Shown piece after piece: positions 17,644 through 25,318 of a stretch of DNA of 64,000 bases. This DNA is from Candidatus Bathyarchaeota archaeon (lineage in GTDB: Archaea; Thermoproteota; Bathyarchaeia; Bathyarchaeales; Bathycorpusculaceae). The stretch spans positions 124,001 to 188,000 of the forward strand of contig JAOZHV010000059.1 in NCBI GenBank assembly GCA_026014725.1. The letters are read 5' to 3'. The translations under genes were made by a program, and so were the position numbers. The stretch's first letter is position 1. Each line of letters starts with the position of its first letter. The notes under the pieces were generated by a model. The model searched no databases, was not told where the DNA came from, and saw only the letters and a program-made list of their open reading frames with translations.

Positions 17644-18585
17644 TCACATCCCGACTAATCTTTTGAGTCTGTCTTTTACTGATTCTAAGCTTGACGACAT
17701 TGTTCTGTCAATTTTAGATGCACGAAGCGTCAAGCCTTCTAAATCCTTAATTTGGTCTTCAACCACAAGCTGGAAGTAACTTACTTTTCCTCTAAGTCTG
17801 AGGAACAGAACCGCAAACAGAACGGCTACTATGGCTGTGATTGCGATGATTGGTAGAAACATCATTTGCATAACTGAACCCGCTGGAGGATTGGCAACAT
17901 CTATGCCATTTAAGAGGGCAATCGCATTTTCGACATCTCCACCATTAGCTACGTCTTGAGATATTTCGAGAACTTTTTCGAAGGCAGCAGTGAAGCCTGC
18001 ATCAACACCGCTGTCTTTTAGTGATTGAAGTTTTTTCTCTTTCGCTTCATAGAGTGTTAGGTAATTAGACATCTCGGCGGTAGTTGCTGTAATTGTAAGT
18101 TTGTCAATCTGCTTTCCTGAAGGCCCAGCTAACGAAACAGCATCGATTGATTTTGCGCTACTAGTGGTGGATGGAACCTTTCCGTTCAAGGTGATTTCAA
18201 ATTCGCCTGCAACCCAGTTAAAAGAAGTGGTTGCAGTATTAGGGCTAAAGGCAGCTCCTAAATCGTAAGTGTCGTCATAACTCCAATATGCGCCAGATGA
18301 GGGTTTTGCCAAATACGTCGTTAGTTTTAAGTTGCCTTCACCCGAGGCGATGACATTTACAGTGAACGTGATTTTAATGTCTATCCCAGGAACTATTGCG
18401 CCTAAACGGGTAGTTTCGTTTGTGGATGCGTCATACTCTAACAATACCTGATCTGTCTGAGCATTCACAACTTTGTAATCAGTTATCCATTCTGCATCTC
18501 CTGCAGCCTTTACTGGTGAAGCGGATATTACAATCATAATTGTTAAACTTAATAAAAGACCTAAAGTAAGGATTTTAGTTCTCGT
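17644..18585 (-). CDS. Exported single-pass protein with cytoplasmic helix, probable ACG start
   Basis: Upstream of the first ATG (18537) the frame stays open and encodes an ideal signal peptide (RTKILTLGLLLSLTIMIVIS, then ASPVKA). The only plausible start placed correctly behind the strong GGGGAGGA site (18593-18600) is ACG at 18583-18585, seven bases from it; an in-frame stop lies further up. The mature part is a beta-rich extracytoplasmic domain, then a helical segment with a tetratrico-like EVLEISQDVANGGDVENAIALL stretch, one transmembrane helix (MMFLPIIAITAIVAVLFAVLFL) and a cytoplasmic amphipathic tail (KIDRTMSSSLESVKDRLKRL). Its position just upstream of the tubulin-like GTPase suggests it links the filament system to the cell surface. 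Confidence 0.7.
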   Translation of the reverse strand, partial: TRTKILTLGLLLSLTIMIVISASPVKAAGDAEWITDYKVVNAQTDQVLLEYDASTNETTRLGAIVPGIDIKITFTVNVIASGEGNLKLTTYLAKPSSGAYWSYDDTYDLGAAFSPNTATTSFNWVAGEFEITLNGKVPSTTSSAKSIDAVSLAGPSGKQIDKLTITATTAEMSNYLTLYEAKEKKLQSLKDSGVDAGFTAAFEKVLEISQDVANGGDVENAIALLNGIDVANPPAGSVMQMMFLPIIAITAIVAVLFAVLFLRLRGKVSYFQLVVEDQIKDLEGLTLRASKIDRTMSSSLESVKDRLKRLVGM

Positions 18586-18810
18586 TTTTAGTCCTCCCCT
18601 GAATTTTTCTTATGAAACCATACATATAACACTTGTGCTTATCCGCTTTAACAACCAAATTTTAAGACAAAAATGCCCTCTCACCCAATTGATTACCTGA
18701 AAACAACGAAGAAAACCTTGCGACGCTTGCCTGCTTTTCCTTTTTGTTAACTTGACTTTGCAAACCAACCGTTAGATTTGGCAATTCCGTTAATTGGTTT
18801 TTTCAAAAAC

Positions 18811-18819
18811 TATAAAATA
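18811..18819 (+). promoter_or_regulatory. TATA box of the GH5 gene
   Basis: TATAAAATA lies 45 bp upstream of the ATG at 18864, placing the transcription start near 18838. The leader of about 25 nt carries the purine-rich ribosome site GGAAGAGAGAGG directly before the start codon. Confidence 0.6.
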
Positions 18820-18863
18820 GGTTTCCATCGATAACGTGTTTTCAAATTCAGGAAGAGAGAGGT

Positions 18864-20681
18864 ATGAATACAATCGACCTTGCAAAAACACGTCAGGCCC
18901 TAAACCTCAAAAAACTCGCCAAGCCAATCGCCATTTGCATCAGCGCACTATTCATCATAAGCATGATTTCTATGCTCTCAGCAACTTCAGTGCAAGCAGC
19001 CACAACCACATCCCCACTGCATACGTCGGGCCACTTAATCCTCGACGCTAACAATAACCCTGTTTACCTGCGAGGCATCGGCAGAGCAGGAGACATCGAT
19101 TCCCTAAGTGGCATCTGGAGCGGCCCAGGCGATTCCGTTTATAACTATGGAAACAAATGGCAAACTGACTTCACTGTCCTAGCGCAAAAAATGGATGCAA
19201 CATTTGCGTGCTACCGAGACGTTTGGAAAGTTAACATGATTCGCGTCTTTGTACCTGTTGACTGGTGGTGGGACGACAAAATAAACCCTGCACAAGCATA
19301 CGGTGAAGGACCAAATCAGGTAATGAGTTACAAAAACTACATAGAACTCATCGCGCAAGAAGCAGACAAATACGGCATATACGTTGACTTCTGCCCCTAT
19401 TCAGTGCTTAACTACTACAAAAACCAAGGCAACTGGGATGGAATCCCAGGCAGCTTGGGCACAGCAAGTTTAGCCTACATGCAGAAAATCAACCAGAATG
19501 AAATAACTGCATGGCGAATGTGGTGGACAAGCGTAGTTGAAAGGCTAGGAAAATATCCTAACGTAATCTTTGAAATGTGGAATGAACCCGACAATGACAA
19601 ACAAGCGTACTACAACTATATGATAAACGCATACCAAGCAATCCGCGCAACAGGCAACACCAACCTGATTTTCATGCAATACTACCTCGGCTTAGTTCCA
19701 GGATACAATGAACTCACGTGGGTACCAGAATTCCACAACCAACTCAAAAACGCCCTCGGCAAAGAACCATTAAATGTTGCATACACCACACACCCCTACA
19801 GACGGGCACCATACCCCAACCTCGTATGGTCAACAACCTGCCAAGGCGTTAAACAACAACTCAGCGCAGCCACAATGATTCCAGCAACACGCTCAAACGG
19901 CATAGATGTTCCGTTGGTTTTCAACGAGATGGGAGTTATGCTTGAACCATCCATGTACAGCAACGACTACTTCCCAGACGCACAAAAACCCGAGAGCACT
20001 CTTACCGTGGAACAGAAGATGCAAAATGAATTAGCATTCTGGGATGCAATACTTCGCAACGCTTACGAAATGGACGTGGGCGTTTGCTCCTACTACTGGA
20101 TGCAGACAGGCGTCTGGTGGGGTTCAGAAGCACTAATATCCCAAGCTAATTGGCCAGCGAATGCAGCGTCACCAACACCCTCACAAACGGGACAAATATT
20201 CATCAACAATTACGTGGCTAAAACACCAGTAAACCCGACACCAACCACTACACCATCACCAACCCCAAACCCGACACCAGTACCGATACCGACACCAGTG
20301 CAAACTCCAACGCCGACAGCAACGCCCACCCCAGAACCCACACCAACACCTACTCCACAACCAACACCAACCCCTTCATCAACTCCTATTCCGACACCAA
20401 CACCAACGCCCACCTCGACAGCGCCAACTCAGTCGCCAGCGGAAACCCCAACGCCTCAACCAACACAACAAGCAAACGTGACACCAACATCTACAGAAAA
20501 ACCAACAGCACAGTCACAAGAATCCAGTCCAAAGCCAACACAGACGCCGACAGAACCCCCAAACTCATCTGCAGAGCCAATACCAACATTCCGTATACAA
20601 CCAACATATCGTAACCACTGGAGCGCATGGTACCTGTTTAAATGGGGTCGCTTTAACGCGTGGTTCTTTTACTTCCGCTAA
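18864..20681 (+). CDS. Secreted GH5-like endoglucanase/mannanase with Pro-Thr linker
   Basis: A signal peptide (hydrophobic core 22-40, cleavage near SVQAA) precedes a TIM-barrel domain of about 390 residues. YLRGIGR near 68-74 matches the GH5 start (LRGVN), Glu241 in MWNEPDND is the acid/base position, His310 in TTHPYR and the nucleophile Glu355 in VFNEMGV follow in order. A Pro/Thr-rich linker of about 130 residues then leads to a short aromatic and basic C-terminus (YRNHWSAWYLFKWGRF) that may anchor the enzyme to the surface. GH5 enzymes cut beta-1,4-linked glucans or mannans; the exact substrate cannot be read. It supports use of outside plant-type polysaccharide. Confidence 0.88.
   Translation: MNTIDLAKTRQALNLKKLAKPIAICISALFIISMISMLSATSVQAATTTSPLHTSGHLILDANNNPVYLRGIGRAGDIDSLSGIWSGPGDSVYNYGNKWQTDFTVLAQKMDATFACYRDVWKVNMIRVFVPVDWWWDDKINPAQAYGEGPNQVMSYKNYIELIAQEADKYGIYVDFCPYSVLNYYKNQGNWDGIPGSLGTASLAYMQKINQNEITAWRMWWTSVVERLGKYPNVIFEMWNEPDNDKQAYYNYMINAYQAIRATGNTNLIFMQYYLGLVPGYNELTWVPEFHNQLKNALGKEPLNVAYTTHPYRRAPYPNLVWSTTCQGVKQQLSAATMIPATRSNGIDVPLVFNEMGVMLEPSMYSNDYFPDAQKPESTLTVEQKMQNELAFWDAILRNAYEMDVGVCSYYWMQTGVWWGSEALISQANWPANAASPTPSQTGQIFINNYVAKTPVNPTPTTTPSPTPNPTPVPIPTPVQTPTPTATPTPEPTPTPTPQPTPTPSSTPIPTPTPTPTSTAPTQSPAETPTPQPTQQANVTPTSTEKPTAQSQESSPKPTQTPTEPPNSSAEPIPTFRIQPTYRNHWSAWYLFKWGRFNAWFFYFR
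20226..20580 (+). repeat. Low-complexity Pro-Thr coding repeat
   Basis: An imperfect tandem array of ACACCAACACC-like units codes for TPTPTP-type linker between the GH5 domain and the C-terminal tail. Such repeats change length easily by slippage. The antisense strand gives an artificial Gly/Val-rich open frame. Confidence 0.85.
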
Positions 20682-20805
20682 AACCACCAACCAATTCCCT
20701 TTTTTGTTTTCAAGCACCTAAATTTAGTCACAGTTTTTAAGGGACAAACAATAAGACCTAAAACACACTACGATTGTAATACATGACATGCGGTGAATAC
20801 AAACA

Positions 20806-21735
20806 ATGGAAATCATAAATGTCCGTTTGCCCGATAAAGTCGTCTCAGACATAGATAAACTCGCAAAAAAGCATGAACTCACCCGCTCCGAAGTCATGCG
20901 CCAAGCATTAACCATCTATCTACACTTGACTGAAAACGTCGGCGCCATGCTAAGACCAATAGTTTTCCAAGTAAAACCCGCACAAATAACCTACACGCGA
21001 AGAGGCGACGTATCAATCCTGAAAATGCCGACAGGGCACGCCATAGTAGCTGGCTCAACCTCAACAGGCGCTGTGGGTCCTAAAGAAATGGATAAAGTAA
21101 AAGTGAACGGTCGGGTTCTGGGGAAGTTTCTGGGGAGGGTTGCTTTGATGGATGTGACAGCCACAGGTGCGTTTCCTCTGTTGTTGTCTGTAACGTTAGG
21201 TGTTGAGAGGGAACCCACAGGCAACGAAATTCTCGAAGGCATTAAACGCGAAGCCCGAAGCATCGGATTAGACCCCAACCAAGTGTTGATGGAGAACACT
21301 GAGGATAATTTTGAAACGGTGCAAACAGGTGCTGGGTTGACCGTCATTGGCTTAGCAAACGAGGACGAGCTAAGACTTGGAAAAACATGCCCAGGCGACT
21401 TAATCGTAGCAATCGGCAAGCCTAAAGTTGGAGACGAAGTAATTGCGGCAGAAGCCAGAGGCGAAATCGCCGACCTCAAAAACGTCACACAGCTCTCGCA
21501 GAGAAAGTACATTCATGATATTCTGCCTGTCGGAGGTTTCGGTATAGCAAATGAAGCAAAAATGATGGCATACGGGGTTGGCAGACAACTTAAACTTAAC
21601 GATGTCCAAGGCTTGGATTTGAACAAGCCTGCAGGTCCAGCCACGGTAGTTCTTGCCACTGTTGATAAGGACAGGCTTGAGGATTTAGTAGCTTTGATTC
21701 CTAAACCCATCACTGTTGTGGGAGAAATATTGTAG
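20806..21735 (+). CDS. Ribbon-helix-helix plus AIR-synthase-like (HypE/ThiL/SelD-type) fusion protein
   Basis: The first 45 residues are an RHH DNA-binding domain (IINVRLPDKVVSDIDKLAKK, then LTRSEVMRQALTIYL). The rest (about 60-309) resembles the AIR synthase-related fold: Gly-rich strands, LLLSVTLGVEREPTGNEILEGIKREARSIGL, and a second half with PGDLIVAIGKPKVGDEV. In AIRS enzymes this fold binds ATP or a nucleotide. A transcription factor gated by a nucleotide or phosphorylated ligand is therefore likely. It converges on the CoA operon (14 bp from the PPAT gene stop). The ligand and target are unknown. The start is ATG 20806. Confidence 0.75.
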   Translation: MEIINVRLPDKVVSDIDKLAKKHELTRSEVMRQALTIYLHLTENVGAMLRPIVFQVKPAQITYTRRGDVSILKMPTGHAIVAGSTSTGAVGPKEMDKVKVNGRVLGKFLGRVALMDVTATGAFPLLLSVTLGVEREPTGNEILEGIKREARSIGLDPNQVLMENTEDNFETVQTGAGLTVIGLANEDELRLGKTCPGDLIVAIGKPKVGDEVIAAEARGEIADLKNVTQLSQRKYIHDILPVGGFGIANEAKMMAYGVGRQLKLNDVQGLDLNKPAGPATVVLATVDKDRLEDLVALIPKPITVVGEIL

Positions 21736-21749
21736 CCTAAACTTGCAAA

Positions 21750-22229
21750 CTATATTGCACTTTTTAGTAAGTGTCCATTGCGGTCGATTTCTCCACGGCG
21801 TATTCGAGTAGTAGAAATGGGAGTTTTATTTTCCGCTGGAACCATGTTTACAGTGAAAATTTTTAATGGCGGAAGCCCTGCGTGTTGGCGTCTCTGGTTA
21901 ATAACAAGTGCTGTTTTTTCTGTTTCTTTGCTTACAACTAAGGCTTCTAAGCCCTCGCCAGAAATGGTTGAGCCGTAGGGGTCATGTAAGGGAACGATTT
22001 CAAATCTTCCAGCTAAGCCTAGACTTTCCAGAAAAGCCGTCAGCTCTCGGAGACGTTCACCGTAGGGTGCGGTCTTGTGGGGTTTGCCAAGTTTTGAGAC
22101 GAATTCATCTGAAGTTAAGCCGATTACGACTTTTTCGCCTACCTCAAAGGCTTTGCCGAGCAGAGCTTTGTGTCCCTTGTGAAGTTCATCGAATGTTCCG
22201 CCAACCGCTACTTTTTTGAATTCTTTCAT
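21750..22229 (-). CDS. coaD: Phosphopantetheine adenylyltransferase, archaeal type
   Basis: Transfers AMP from ATP to 4'-phosphopantetheine, giving dephospho-CoA. The nucleotidyltransferase motif KVAVGGTFDELHKGHKALL contains the HxGH equivalent HKGH, and ISTTRIRRGEID corresponds to the C-terminal STTxIR motif. At 159 residues it fits the archaeal/eukaryotic form rather than bacterial CoaD. The start overlaps the stop of the pantoate kinase gene by four bases, so the two are translationally coupled. Confidence 0.93.
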   Translation of the reverse strand: MKEFKKVAVGGTFDELHKGHKALLGKAFEVGEKVVIGLTSDEFVSKLGKPHKTAPYGERLRELTAFLESLGLAGRFEIVPLHDPYGSTISGEGLEALVVSKETEKTALVINQRRQHAGLPPLKIFTVNMVPAENKTPISTTRIRRGEIDRNGHLLKSAI

Positions 22230-23161
22230 TTTAACAGCCTTGCGCCTTGGAAGTCGACTTTGCTAACTATCACCTGTTGTGTGGGTAACGCTTGTTTAAA
22301 AGCTTCTGCCACCTGCTCCACGTTTTCTTCAAGCACTAAAGCGTGTACTGCTTCGCCAAGCATGTTCTGTGCCGCGCCAACAGCGCCATTTTCTTTTGCT
22401 AGGCTTACGAGTTGATGGACGTTTTCTGTTGCAAACCCTGCCTTTTGTGCGAATTCCCAGCAGCTGTCCAAGAAGTTCTCTAGAGTTGGCTTTGCCAGAA
22501 TGGCTTGCAGGGTTTTTCTGCCGTAAAGGTTGATTTGCTCTTTCCGCTGGGGGGATGATAGCACGTGTTTTTTTGGCATATTTGATTGACAAAAGCCAGC
22601 TACTATCATGTAGTTAGGGGTTATTGGTATGCGGTCGACTTGGCAAATACCCGGCGCGCCTGGTTCAACAACCAGCACGCATCCGCCGCTGAATGTTAAC
22701 GCGCTTACTGTGCCTAAGCCTGTTTGGCTCTCAATCTCAGCTACATGTGCGATTTTTCCGATTTGATTGTATGTTAATGGCAATTCTAATGCGTGCTTTA
22801 GTGCTAAGCCAGTTGTTAATGCTCCACCTGCACTGGTTCCAAATCCTGCTCCGATTGGAACTGCGATTTGGTGTTCGATTGTAGCTGCGTATTTTTTGTT
22901 TGTTTGGGCTAGAAGTGTTTCTGCAACTTTTTTTGTCGTTTTTGCTTCCACAACAAGCTTCGAGTTGATAAAAACTTCTATACTACACTTTTCTGCTTCT
23001 TGAACGGTTACTTTGGTGTGCACGCCTTTCTCAAGCCCAAAACCTCCACCGACTGCACCCACTCTTTCTAAATCTGTTATGGGTTTGCCATTTTTTGTGT
23101 CGCAGACTTCAAAAAAGCTGGAGATTGCTCCTGGTGCGAAAGCTTGGGCAGTTCTAATCAA
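22226..23161 (-). CDS. Pantoate kinase (GHMP family)
   Basis: Archaea make 4'-phosphopantothenate by phosphorylating pantoate first (pantoate kinase) and then joining beta-alanine. The 311-residue protein starts AQAFAPGAISSFFEV and has the GHMP ATP-binding motif PIGAGFGTSAGGALTTG. The FAPG start and Ser/Gly-rich loop are typical of COG1829 pantoate kinases rather than homoserine or mevalonate kinases. It overlaps the transporter gene upstream by eight bases and the PPAT gene downstream by four. The companion phosphopantothenate synthetase is not in the window. Confidence 0.87.
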   Translation of the reverse strand: MIRTAQAFAPGAISSFFEVCDTKNGKPITDLERVGAVGGGFGLEKGVHTKVTVQEAEKCSIEVFINSKLVVEAKTTKKVAETLLAQTNKKYAATIEHQIAVPIGAGFGTSAGGALTTGLALKHALELPLTYNQIGKIAHVAEIESQTGLGTVSALTFSGGCVLVVEPGAPGICQVDRIPITPNYMIVAGFCQSNMPKKHVLSSPQRKEQINLYGRKTLQAILAKPTLENFLDSCWEFAQKAGFATENVHQLVSLAKENGAVGAAQNMLGEAVHALVLEENVEQVAEAFKQALPTQQVIVSKVDFQGARLLK

Positions 23162-23930
23162 TGGGGCCGCCTATTTTTTGTGGTTTTAACCTTTTATATC
23201 TGAGTGATGGGAATGCCTTGTAGCAAGCTTTGATGATAGGTGGACCCACAAGGAGGACAAAGGGAACTTCTGTTATAAACGTCCAAACAAAGAGGATTGG
23301 AATGAAAGTGGCTGGTAGAGCTTCTTTGACATATCCTGCTGGGTCAAAGAATAGTTGGCTGTATCCCCAGTAAGCAACGGAGAGTAATGCGGCTCCTGCA
23401 GCCATTCCCACCACGGATCCGACAGCGTATTTGCGCCATTCTTGCCAGCGTTTGGAGACAACCAAGATTACTATTAAGCTTAGCACGACTGTTGAGGTGA
23501 AAAGGGCAAGTATCTGTGTGGTGGAGAGCCTTGTTGCGGCAGCAAATTCGGTTGGGGCTATTATAGTGGGGACTAGCAATCCTAAAGCTACAACTATGCT
23601 TGCTAAGAGGGCGGTTATGATGAGTTTTCTTGTGTTGATATCTGTGAATGTGACGTAGCCGATGATGAAGAATACGATGAAGTTTGGTGGGACGCCTGCT
23701 GTTAAGCTGAGGAATGGGTTGCCGTGAAAGAGCATGTCTCGGATGAATATGCCGATGGCTGCGCCGAAACCTCCAACCCATGGTCCGAAAAGAACGGCGA
23801 AAACTGCGGGTACAATTACGGCTGGGTAGAAGGCTACTCCTAGAAAGTTGAGTCCGAGGTCTGTTAAGCGTCCGACTACAGCATATATTGCTGCGGAGAT
23901 TCCGATTACTGCTATTGTTTGGGCTTTCAA
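23154..23930 (-). CDS. ECF transporter S component, probably for pantothenate or a CoA precursor
   Basis: A 258-residue membrane protein with six hydrophobic segments and the S-component start IAVIGISAAIYAVVGRLTDLG, followed by FYPAVIVPAVFAVLFGPWVGGFGAAIGIFI and a PPNFIVFFIIGYV loop. S components bind one substrate and use a shared energising module (EcfT and ATPases) that is encoded elsewhere. The overlapping pantoate kinase and PPAT genes make a CoA precursor the natural guess. The start is TTG. About 70 bp upstream is a tandem 10-mer that may be an operator. Confidence 0.8.
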   Translation of the reverse strand: MKAQTIAVIGISAAIYAVVGRLTDLGLNFLGVAFYPAVIVPAVFAVLFGPWVGGFGAAIGIFIRDMLFHGNPFLSLTAGVPPNFIVFFIIGYVTFTDINTRKLIITALLASIVVALGLLVPTIIAPTEFAAATRLSTTQILALFTSTVVLSLIVILVVSKRWQEWRKYAVGSVVGMAAGAALLSVAYWGYSQLFFDPAGYVKEALPATFIPILFVWTFITEVPFVLLVGPPIIKACYKAFPSLRYKRLKPQKIGGPID

Positions 23931-23999
23931 GGTTGGTCACGTTGATAGAGCTAAAAAGTGGAAACTGAGCTTGCAATTAAGTATTCCGTATAGAATGTT

Positions 24000-24019
24000 T
24001 AAACATGATTAAACATGAT
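24000..24019. repeat. Perfect tandem 10-mer upstream of the CoA operon
   Basis: TAAACATGAT occurs twice head to tail (24000-24009, 24010-24019), directly after the stop of the endonuclease V-like gene and about 70 bp before the S-component start. One helical turn of spacing would place two protein sites on the same DNA face. RHH regulators often bind such repeats, and an RHH fusion protein is encoded at the other end of the operon; the link is an inference. Confidence 0.4.
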
Positions 24020-24020
24020 T

Positions 24021-24344
24021 TTATCGCTTGGCTGGTTTCTGTTGACGTTTAGCTAGTTCAGCGTGGTCTCGCGTGTACTCTTCTTTTGTGCAAATGTAAG
24101 GTTGATTGCTCGCTGGCAACAGCGAGTTGTGTTTGTAGCCGCGTTTCTGCATCTCCTGCACCTGCTGTTCATGGCGAGTGTAGAGTTGTTCGATGCGGTC
24201 TTTAAAACGCAGGGTCTGGGGATGGTTTTGATAAGCTTTGTATTTGCCTTGCAGCGCGCCTACTATGCAGTGGAGTTCTGCGTGTTCGCCTAGGAGATGT
24301 TGGCGGTCAAGTTCCGAGACGGGAACGCACCAGATACGAACCAT
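24021..24344 (-). CDS. Pyrimidine-dimer DNA glycosylase-like protein (T4 endonuclease V type)
   Basis: The 107-residue protein opens MVRIWCVPVSELDRQHLLGEHAELHCIVGAL in separate pieces that track T4 endonuclease V (start, SELxxQHLxxEYRELP, helix). The glutamate in LGEHAEL corresponds to the catalytic Glu of the phage enzyme. It continues with the HPQTLRFKDRIEQLYTRH region seen in cellular members of this family. In T4 endonuclease V the amino group of Thr2 is the nucleophile; here residue 2 is Val, whose free amino group would serve if Met is removed. The role would be repair of UV dimers or other base lesions. The C-terminus is short and basic. Confidence 0.75.
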   Translation of the reverse strand: MVRIWCVPVSELDRQHLLGEHAELHCIVGALQGKYKAYQNHPQTLRFKDRIEQLYTRHEQQVQEMQKRGYKHNSLLPASNQPYICTKEEYTRDHAELAKRQQKPAKR

Positions 24345-24408
24345 TCCTAAAACCTAATAATTTAAGAAGGAATCAAAGGGAAAGAAAGCTTGTGCCTTTA
24401 TTTGGCGG

Positions 24409-24750
24409 TTACTTCTTGTGCCTTTTGATTCTGTCTTGCCGTTGCTCTTTTCTTCGCCAGTCCTTCTTTCGTTGTGTTTGGGGCATTGAAAATCTTTCTG
24501 GTCGCGGGACTTCAATTTTTCTGTAACTTGAGATGTTTAGGTAGAATGTTGCGGAGTCGATTTTGTTGTCTTTTAGGTCTTGGATGTTTTGGTTTAATGT
24601 TTTTCGGGCTTGTGGGTTGGTTGTTTTGTCGAATGTTTCTGAATAAACCATGTATGCGGCATGGAACTGGAAGTTTTGGGGGTTGTCGATTAAAAGTTTC
24701 TCGGTTTGTGGTTGGGTTTGGTTGTTTTGTTGGTTTGGTTCTTGCGTCAT
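24409..24750 (-). CDS. Hypothetical hydrophilic protein (113 aa)
   Basis: A Gln/Asn-rich N-terminus is followed by a folded-looking helical part (FQFHAAYMVYSETFDKTTN, then a TLNQNIQDLKDNKIDSATFYL stretch) and a strongly basic end (RKKDWRRKEQRQDRIKRHKK). I do not recognise it. The start overlaps the stop of the upstream small frame by four bases, and the endonuclease V-like gene follows after 64 bp. The basic tail suggests nucleic-acid contact. Overlapping frames on both strands are low-complexity shadows. Confidence 0.5.
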   Translation of the reverse strand: MTQEPNQQNNQTQPQTEKLLIDNPQNFQFHAAYMVYSETFDKTTNPQARKTLNQNIQDLKDNKIDSATFYLNISSYRKIEVPRPERFSMPQTQRKKDWRRKEQRQDRIKRHKK

Positions 24751-24983
24751 ACATATTCAGCTTTGATGTGAAGCATGATTGTTTTTCCCTCTTTTATAGG
24801 TGTGCCTTGTAAAAGTGTTGTTTTTGTTGATGTTGGGTTGGTTTGGCGCTTGGTGTGCTTGTTTTTCCTAGTAGTTGTTGAGTAGCCCCTCCCCCTTACA
24901 ACAACAATCAGCAGGTTGTTTTGAACGCGTTTTTTTGTGTTATGCCTGTTTGTGTTTTCAGTAAAAATTGCAGTTCTTAACAA
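24747..24983 (-). CDS. Possible small basic protein (78 aa)
   Basis: The frame gives a Lys/Arg/Thr-rich product ending GTPIKEGKTIMLHIKAEYV and its stop overlaps the next ATG (ATGA), which hints at real coupling. The N-terminal half is low in complexity and may not be translated. A shorter start inside the frame is possible but no clear ribosome site decides it. Treat as uncertain. Confidence 0.3.
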   Translation of the reverse strand: MLRTAIFTENTNRHNTKKRVQNNLLIVVVRGRGYSTTTRKNKHTKRQTNPTSTKTTLLQGTPIKEGKTIMLHIKAEYV

Positions 24984-24998
24984 CGATTTTTGCTTTTT

Positions 24999-25162
24999 CA
25001 GTGGACCAAGTTTTAACCCGATTAAGCTTTGCCTAATCGCCCCGCGAGGGGTTTCGGTTGTTTACAGCCAACCGAAAGGTTGTTCTTGGTGCACTGCTGG
25101 GGAGATTGGATTGCTTTAGGGGTATTCTAAAACTGCGGCCCCAGTGTAGTATTACGTTTTTT
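24999..25162 (+). ncRNA. Candidate structured RNA: multi-branched fold plus 3' hairpin and U-run
   Basis: Read by hand, the outer stem pairs CAGTG (24999-25003) with CACTG (25092-25096), continues ACCAAG (25005-25010) with CTTGGT (25085-25090), then AACC (25015-25018) with GGTT (25078-25081). Inside sit three back-to-back hairpins: CGATTA/TAATCG (25019-25024, 25034-25039), CCCC/GGGG closed by a GCGA tetraloop (25040-25051), and TTTCGGTTG/CAACCGAAA (25052-25060, 25069-25077). Downstream, CTGGGG (25097-25102) pairs with CCCCAG (25139-25144), and a run of seven T ends at 25162. It is not tRNA, SRP or RNase P RNA by their signatures. The plus strand was chosen because of the U-run. Confidence 0.5.
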
Positions 25163-25318
25163 TAAAAAAGTGTTACTTAGATATAAGCGTTACCCTGCTA
25201 AAAAGAAAAAACGAATAGTTGAATCTGCTTATTGGCATGTTTAGTTGTTTTGCCTCGGATTGCGTAAATTAAATAAGCCAACATTTGCACCTATCCAAGA
25301 CCGCTTGGGTGCTGGCTG

